A stretch of 64,000 bases of DNA, from NCBI GenBank assembly GCA_028023455.1, contig JAQFVV010012400.1, positions 16,361,490 to 16,425,489 on the forward strand. Reading direction: 5' to 3'. Within the stretch, counting starts at the first letter, position 1; every line of letters begins with the position of its first letter. Below the pieces are notes generated by a model, which was not told the origin of the DNA, did not search any database, and saw only the letters and a program-made list of their open reading frames with translations. Source of the stretch: Epiperipatus broadwayi (Eukaryota; Onychophora; Udeonychophora; Euonychophora; Peripatidae). Below, one piece after another: positions 58,734-64,000 of the stretch. The translations under genes were made by a program, and so were the position numbers.

Positions 58734-59489
58734 CAGTGTTTTTCAACCTTCTTTTCTCTATGGACCACTTAGATTCCAGGAAAAATTTCCAGGGGCCGAT
58801 AACATAATTAAAATAATCTTTTTTTTTTATGTGACATTTTATATATTACTGTTTCTATTCCTGAAATGCATGCTGCTTTTTTTATTCACATGTCCTTGAT
58901 ATAATATCCAAGTAATACAAAAAACTACTCAAGTATGTAATATTATTATTATTCATATAATAAAATTTAAAAATCACAAAATAATGAGAACATGAAATAT
59001 TGATTACCCATAAAAAGTATATTTATAGAATCACAAACTATATAATTATTATAAAGATGTTAATTAAGAATAATTAAGAAATATTCCATAAAAATCACAG
59101 AAAATCATATTTATTCATTCAAAAATTACAGATCATATAACAATTATTGTAATATAATCACATAATAACTGTTACAAAAAATATTGAACACAAAAAAATC
59201 ACAAAATTAAAATATACCATTGAATTTTGTTTCTTTTTTTATTTTATTGCATTTTTATGGAATTAAAAAAGAAACAAAGGTTCAAAACTATTTGTTATTT
59301 TAAAATGTATCATTTTGTGAAATTTGACTATTGGCACAAATTGTACAATATGGCGGAACCTGCCTAAGATCAGAGGCACATTAAAATAGATTTATTTTCA
59401 TTGAAAGTTAGTTTTGGAATTTATTTTGTAATTATCAAATCCAAGATATTTTTGCTGGATCTGTAAAATTTTTCCGTGGACCAATACTG
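58734..59489. mobile_element. Degraded non-autonomous hAT-like element
   Basis: The left end CAGTGTTTTTCAACCTTC, followed by CTATGGACCACTTAGATTCC, is typical of a widespread hAT family whose ends carry GGACC motifs. The right side has CCGTGGACCAATACTG, ending at 59489. The right terminal repeat is shortened and no matching 8-bp duplication remains, so the right boundary is approximate. The interior is A+T-rich and non-coding. Confidence 0.65.
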
Positions 59490-59833
59490 ACCTATATAAT
59501 TTTTTATGAAGAAGTTTAATTTATCCAAAAACTGTATGAATATGTAATTATTCACAATCTGATCCAACATTAAAACTTAATTTTTAAAATAAATAAAAAC
59601 AAAATGGCAATGATTTTAATTTTCATTTTTATAATACACTTTTTTAATGAAGTTTATCTATAAACTGTAGGAATATAGTTATAAACAACTTTGTGTACGG
59701 CAGCTAAATTTAAAAATAAAGTTCATTAAAAAAACTGAAAGTGGGGAGAGAAATGGTGACAGTTATAGCTTCCAAGTATAATGCATAAACCACTTTCACT
59801 TAACCTATTGTGGTAAATTAGTATCATCTACAT

Positions 59834-60328
59834 CAGGGGTGGGCAAATAGCGGCCCGAGGGCCACATGTGGCCCGCTAAGACTTTTTATGCGGCCCTCCA
59901 AGACAATCAGAAAAATCCACCTTGGAATGAGATTTCCTTCCTGTTGCATGATCGAATATTCATCTCATATTTTCCACTAGAATGGCCACATCAATAAACA
60001 TGTGCAGTGTAGATATGATGTGCAATGATTTTCCAGTTGATCTGATTAATTTCAATTTTGTCTTTTCATTAGCAAATATATATATTTCCAACTTTTGTGA
60101 AACCATGAATGCTCCAAAAAAATTAAAATTGGTAATGAATGTCATGTATTTAATGAAGAATGGACAAACAAATATTTCTTTGGTAATACAGGGAATAAAG
60201 CAGTGTGTTTATTGTGTCATGAAAAAAAGATGTGGCCCTCCATTAACCTTCGCTTCCACAAAGTGGCCCCCGATGCGGCCCTCCACCAACCTATGCGGCC
60301 CCCGAGCCAAAATAATTGCCCACCCCTG
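59834..60328 (+). mobile_element. Internally deleted hAT element, 495 bp
   Basis: An exact 8-bp target duplication ATCTACAT (59826-59833 and 60329-60336) and termini CAGGGGTGGGCAA / TTGCCCACCCCTG define the element. GCGGCCC motifs are repeated near both ends. It keeps only the first part of a transposase (60105-60241), so it is a deletion derivative that would need help in trans. The G+C-rich ends stand out from the flanks. Confidence 0.95.
60105..60241 (+). pseudogene. N-terminal fragment of a hAT transposase (zinc-finger region)
   Basis: An ATG at 60105 begins MNAPKKLKLV. After a one-base shift the frame from 60137 reads ECHVFNEEWTNKYFF and then NKAVCLLCHEK. This is the N-terminal zinc-binding region (Cys-x2-Cys) of GTF2IRD2/SCAND3-like hAT transposases, which normally run to 600 residues or more. 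The rest, including the catalytic core, is deleted and the sequence runs straight into the right terminus. The fragment could at most bind DNA, and only if the shift were absent. The relic at 1-1708 is a related transposase. Confidence 0.8.
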
Positions 60329-60430
60329 ATCTACATGATGCATTATTTTATGAGGAATTTTAAATTTTACCATAAGCTATATAAATGTGTAGACATTCAT
60401 AATTTTGCATGACAACTAAAATCAAATAAT

Positions 60431-63400
60431 GTGATTCTATTCTTAAAACTATTTTTTTTTTAAAAAAAAACAACTAATTACATAACTCTGTAGTTTTCGG
60501 TTGGGGAGGGGTTATTTGATATATTTTTACCAATTTTGTGTGTGAGTGCTTTTATTATTTCACTTGATTTTTTATTTACTTTTGATGTCTTGCCTTAGGT
60601 GAACCAATTTTTTCTTTCTTTTGATGTCTTGCCTTAGGCGTTTTAATTTTAATTTCCCCTAGATTTCAGCCATTTTTGGATAGAAATTTATCACTTGCAG
60701 GTTTCTTGGTGGTGCTGCAGCATCACCTTGTGACCACAGTATGTATAATATCTTCACAATGGAATTTATAACAAAAAAAAAATTATAAAAACTCATGACA
60801 GTTTATTCATTATTTATTTTCAATCCTGTACAAAATCTAAAATCAAAAATTTTATAATTCCAACACTAAGTGTTAATCTTCAAAATACAAATAGAAAAAA
60901 AATTGTGAAATAGACACTGTTAAGTGTACAAAGAATTTTTAACTTTTATTAGAAAATTTATCACTTAGTAATGCGAAAATTCAAGTTAATGAAAATAGCT
61001 AAGAAATTTAAATGCATTTTTTATTTTATTTTTTTAATACAGTAATATAAATATTTACTAATAAATTAAATAAATTTTAAACATTTCCTTTTTTACTATT
61101 AACTTTATAATATACAAAAAAAAAAAACACAACTTCATACCACAGTACTGTACTTGAATTTCGGCCACTTACGAATGCAAAACTCCTTTATAATCAAGTA
61201 TATGAAATTTAAAAAATTAAATTTATTTTATTTTTTTTAATCTCCTGGAGCAACAAATCAATATAATTACTATAATATATCAAACGGTTTTATTTTTCAC
61301 AATAAATTTTTTAAATTGTTCAACACTTAAAATATATGTCTATTGAAAGGTAAAGTTATGTGTATTGTAAAAGGGAAAGGATTTTAAACATAATGCTTCT
61401 TTCCAACTGATTAACTAAACATAATAAAATATAATCACTTTCATTATGTATACTTAAATATAATCAAACAAATTAATTCAAAATACTCCTAAATTGCACT
61501 CCATAATTTTGTAAATTACAAACCAATAAAATGATACCAGACAGATTCAACTCAATATATATATTTCATGGAGGGGAAAACTCCATTCTCAGGTGAGCTA
61601 GGAATTTAAGCACTTAAATCTTTCCATTATATGTAAATTTGATTTTCTATACAAATATCATGATAGTACAAGTTGGTTTTAAATCTAATATATTTACAAT
61701 CAAATGCACATATATTATAATAAATTTTTTAATATAAATTATAAATATCTCACAATGGGTATACATTTAAAACATCCAATGGAATATTATAGTTCACATT
61801 ATTGAATACATATATAAGAAATAAGTTTAAGCACTCTGCCTAAAGCAATTATGTAATCAATCAAATGAATTCAATTATGTTGGGTTATTACATCTAATTG
61901 AAAGATTCAGATATTTAAACCCTTAGTTTATCTGAAAATCTCCCCCCCCCAATAATATATATATATATATTGAAGCAGTCAATCTTAGCTTAAGATTGTG
62001 CTTCATGTTTCTACCTACTAACCCGTATTCAAACCCTTATATACATCCTGCTCCTTTTGTCGTATATATATTTTTTATGTATATATTTGGAATGTGCGCC
62101 TAAATTTATAGTTTAACTTTCAATATTTATTATTATTGATCCTTTTTATTAATTATTAGTTCTTTTTTATTAAACTACATAGGTGCGGCTCAAATATATA
62201 TATATAGGAGCAAAATTACTAACAAAATATTGATTTTAAATATTTTATTATACGTCATTTTTTAAACTTTTTCTTTTTAAAGTACTTTTCTATTAAACTC
62301 TATATTTTTATAAAATCCAATATGGAAGATGCTACAGTTGATTGTCTAAAAATAATTAAGGGTTGGAAACACTATTGTTTTAATCTAGGGAAGGTATTTT
62401 AATTAAAGTTTTTACTTAAAATGGGATTAAGATTAGAGATACTTTTGTTAAAAACATGTTGTCAAATCTATTTCTAATCTGGAAATAGATTTGAATTTAT
62501 TTTTGGATGCTATCCTACTGTTGCATCTTCAAAAACAACTGATAAAAGAAAAAGTATAAAATGATTGAATTTTGAATCACAGGAAAGATTAGCTACTATT
62601 GAGAGAACTGACTGTAAACATATTACATGTCGCTGTGAAACTAAAAATGATGTAGTATAAATCCACCAACCTGCTCGACCCTATCGAGTCATCATCTTCA
62701 GTGGCCATCTCATTGTGCTGCCCAAGAGGAAGTAAAAGCCGGACCTAAGAACTTTAATGCTACTAGAAGCTTGCAGTTATTTAAGAACTTCCATTTCAAT
62801 TGCCGTGCACGTGCAGTATTTTAAATCAGACTCTTAAAATTGCCAGGTAACTTTTCAAGCAAACTAAATCTAACCTAACTCATCTATTAAGATTACTTTT
62901 AATACATTATTTAACTTTGTTTTGTTAATATGTAATTTGCTCTTAGTTAATTTCTATATATAATATGTAAATTGCTCTCAAATGATTCCTTTAAATTTAA
63001 TTCTATCTCATATGCTCTAACTTTCTTTAATTTTGGTGCAGTCATTTATTTATTACTTGATTTTATGTGTGTTTTTTTATTAAGTTGCCACTCTCAAACA
63101 AACTGGCGAGCTTAATTTATAAAAATCTTTTCTGTCATTTTTATGTAAATCTTCATGAAGCAAGTTATTAACGTCTCCTTTTAAAACATAATGCAGTATT
63201 AATTAATACACTCGCCAGATTGTTTTACAAGTCAACATTTTATTTATGTTTTAGTATAAAATATATATATTTGTTTAACTCTGGATTTTCTACCCGGGGA
63301 GACTCCAGAACTTTGGCTAATTAACGCTTTGAAATCTTATAAAATATTCTTTATTCATTTCTAAAAAGGTGACCGATTATTTGTTTTCTATATAACTGCT

Positions 63401-64000
63401 AGTTATTTTTTTTCTATACTCTTAAAATAGTCTATGCTTAAAATATCAAACACAGTATTGAAACACTAAGATTTGTTTCGAATCTTAAGTTTCACCTTTT
63501 TCTGTCGTCTCTCACTGACCGGTCTATCCCGCCCAAATTTAAACTTTTTGGTATCGAATTGTGTGTGTAGCAATATTAAAATGTATAAATATATGTAGAA
63601 TTCAGCATAAACACGCACACATTTCGATCTCAAATTAAAGGCAATAAATAGGGATAAAATAATATAATTTAGATTTCTTTTAGTTATATAATTTTGTATA
63701 ATTTTAATCATTTATTTTGGATTATAAAGTTCGTATTTATTGCTTTGTTTAAATTTCGTTTAATAATAATTCTAAAAAAATCTGATGTAATATTTAATTA
63801 AAAGTTAAAATAATCTTATGTTCCCTTTTTGTCTTTGAAATTTAAAAGCATTGGTCAGTGATAGATAATAGATTAATTAAAGAAAAATTCCCCAAAATGT
63901 AATTAGTAAATGTAAAATGTAAACAATAGAACGGCAGCTTTCTTTAATTAAAAACCAACAAAATGCATTGATTATCCTCAGGGCAGATTAAGTAGAACCT
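60431..64000. other. Non-coding stretch to the right edge
   Basis: A 20-bp motif TTTTGATGTCTTGCCTTAGG is repeated at about 60583 and 60620. C10 followed by a TA run lies at 61942-61970. A less A+T-rich patch (about 62640-62840) and another near 63490-63540 have no recognisable frame or RNA. Open frames here show no domain. Confidence 0.45.

Larger units (their letters stand above)
58390..60430. repeat. Local degenerate repeat array, interrupted by hAT elements
   Basis: Related blocks recur: TTTTATGAAGTTTAATTTAC (about 58473), TTATCCATAAACTATGTG (about 58620), TTTTATGAAGAAGTTTAATT (about 59502), TTAATGAAGTTTATCTATAA (about 59644) and TTTTATGAGGAATTTTAAAT (about 60345), each followed by a TATGAATATGTAATTATTCA-like part. 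GTAAATTAGCATCATTTATA (58710) and GTAAATTAGTATCATCTACA (about 59813) mark corresponding points, and both are followed by a hAT insertion. It is an old tandem or clustered repeat without coding potential. Confidence 0.6.

Noticed and set aside
8101-60430. CRISPR array or regularly spaced repeats
   Set aside because: Repeats are few, diverged and irregularly spaced, and all context is of eukaryotic transposable elements.

Overview
This is a repeat-packed, strongly A+T-rich stretch of an animal nuclear genome (roughly three quarters A+T by eye; homopolymer runs and TA/CA microsatellites throughout). No bacterial gene organisation, rRNA gene, canonical functional tRNA or CRISPR array is visible, and I found no convincing exon of a host gene. 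Every protein-coding trace I can identify belongs to a transposable element: hAT DNA transposons, an RTE/BovB-like non-LTR retrotransposon (the craniofacial-development-protein-2-like type) and a Penelope-like element (PLE) with a GIY-YIG endonuclease. That mix suggests an invertebrate metazoan, but the species cannot be fixed from the sequence.

Layout. 1-1708: decayed SCAND3/ZBED5-type hAT transposase. 2.2-2.6 kb: tandem duplication. 4249-4673: short non-autonomous hAT with an 8-bp target-site duplication (TSD), followed by two SINE fragments. 8.1-8.4 kb: hairpin (foldback) element. 8.89-13.05 kb: cluster of PLE copies in alternating orientation, each with a tRNA-like block near its 3' end. 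17.2-17.9 kb: SINE fragments, some with tRNA-like heads. 20444-24990: complete 4.5-kb hAT transposon with exact 8-bp TSD and TIRs, a minus-strand transposase broken by only three one-base shifts, and a second hAT-like element nested inside it. 25.2-25.8 kb: tRNA-derived SINE and a foldback element with a 13-bp TSD. 27.26-30.37 kb: nearly full-length RTE copy, minus strand. 30.66-30.85 kb: second copy of the 8-kb hairpin family. 31.1-31.4 kb: RTE 3' fragments joined tail to tail. 34.3-34.5 kb: SINE. 34.5-43.3 kb: A+T-rich desert. 43320-43953: tandem-plus-inverted composite repeat flanked by a 16-bp direct repeat. 44.8 and 46.2 kb: RTE 3' fragments. 49.4-49.75 kb: two foldbacks. 50948-56612: second RTE copy (plus strand) split by a 1.4-kb foldback-type transposon and a 0.97-kb pogo/Tigger-like element. 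57.2-57.8 kb: inverted-repeat family. 58.4-60.4 kb: local repeat array with two hAT insertions. From 60.4 kb to the end: nothing recognisable as a gene.

How the parts relate. The autonomous-type elements could have supplied activity to the short ones: hAT transposases for the 8-bp-TSD elements, and RTE or PLE reverse transcriptases for SINEs and for the unusual hairpin repeats whose 10-16-bp flanking repeats look more like retroposition than cut-and-paste. The most interesting signals are the tRNA-like block with an adjacent hammerhead-like core in the PLE 3' region, the 43.3-kb composite repeat, the foldback families with long TSDs, and an exact 13-base Illumina adapter prefix inside the large hAT element.
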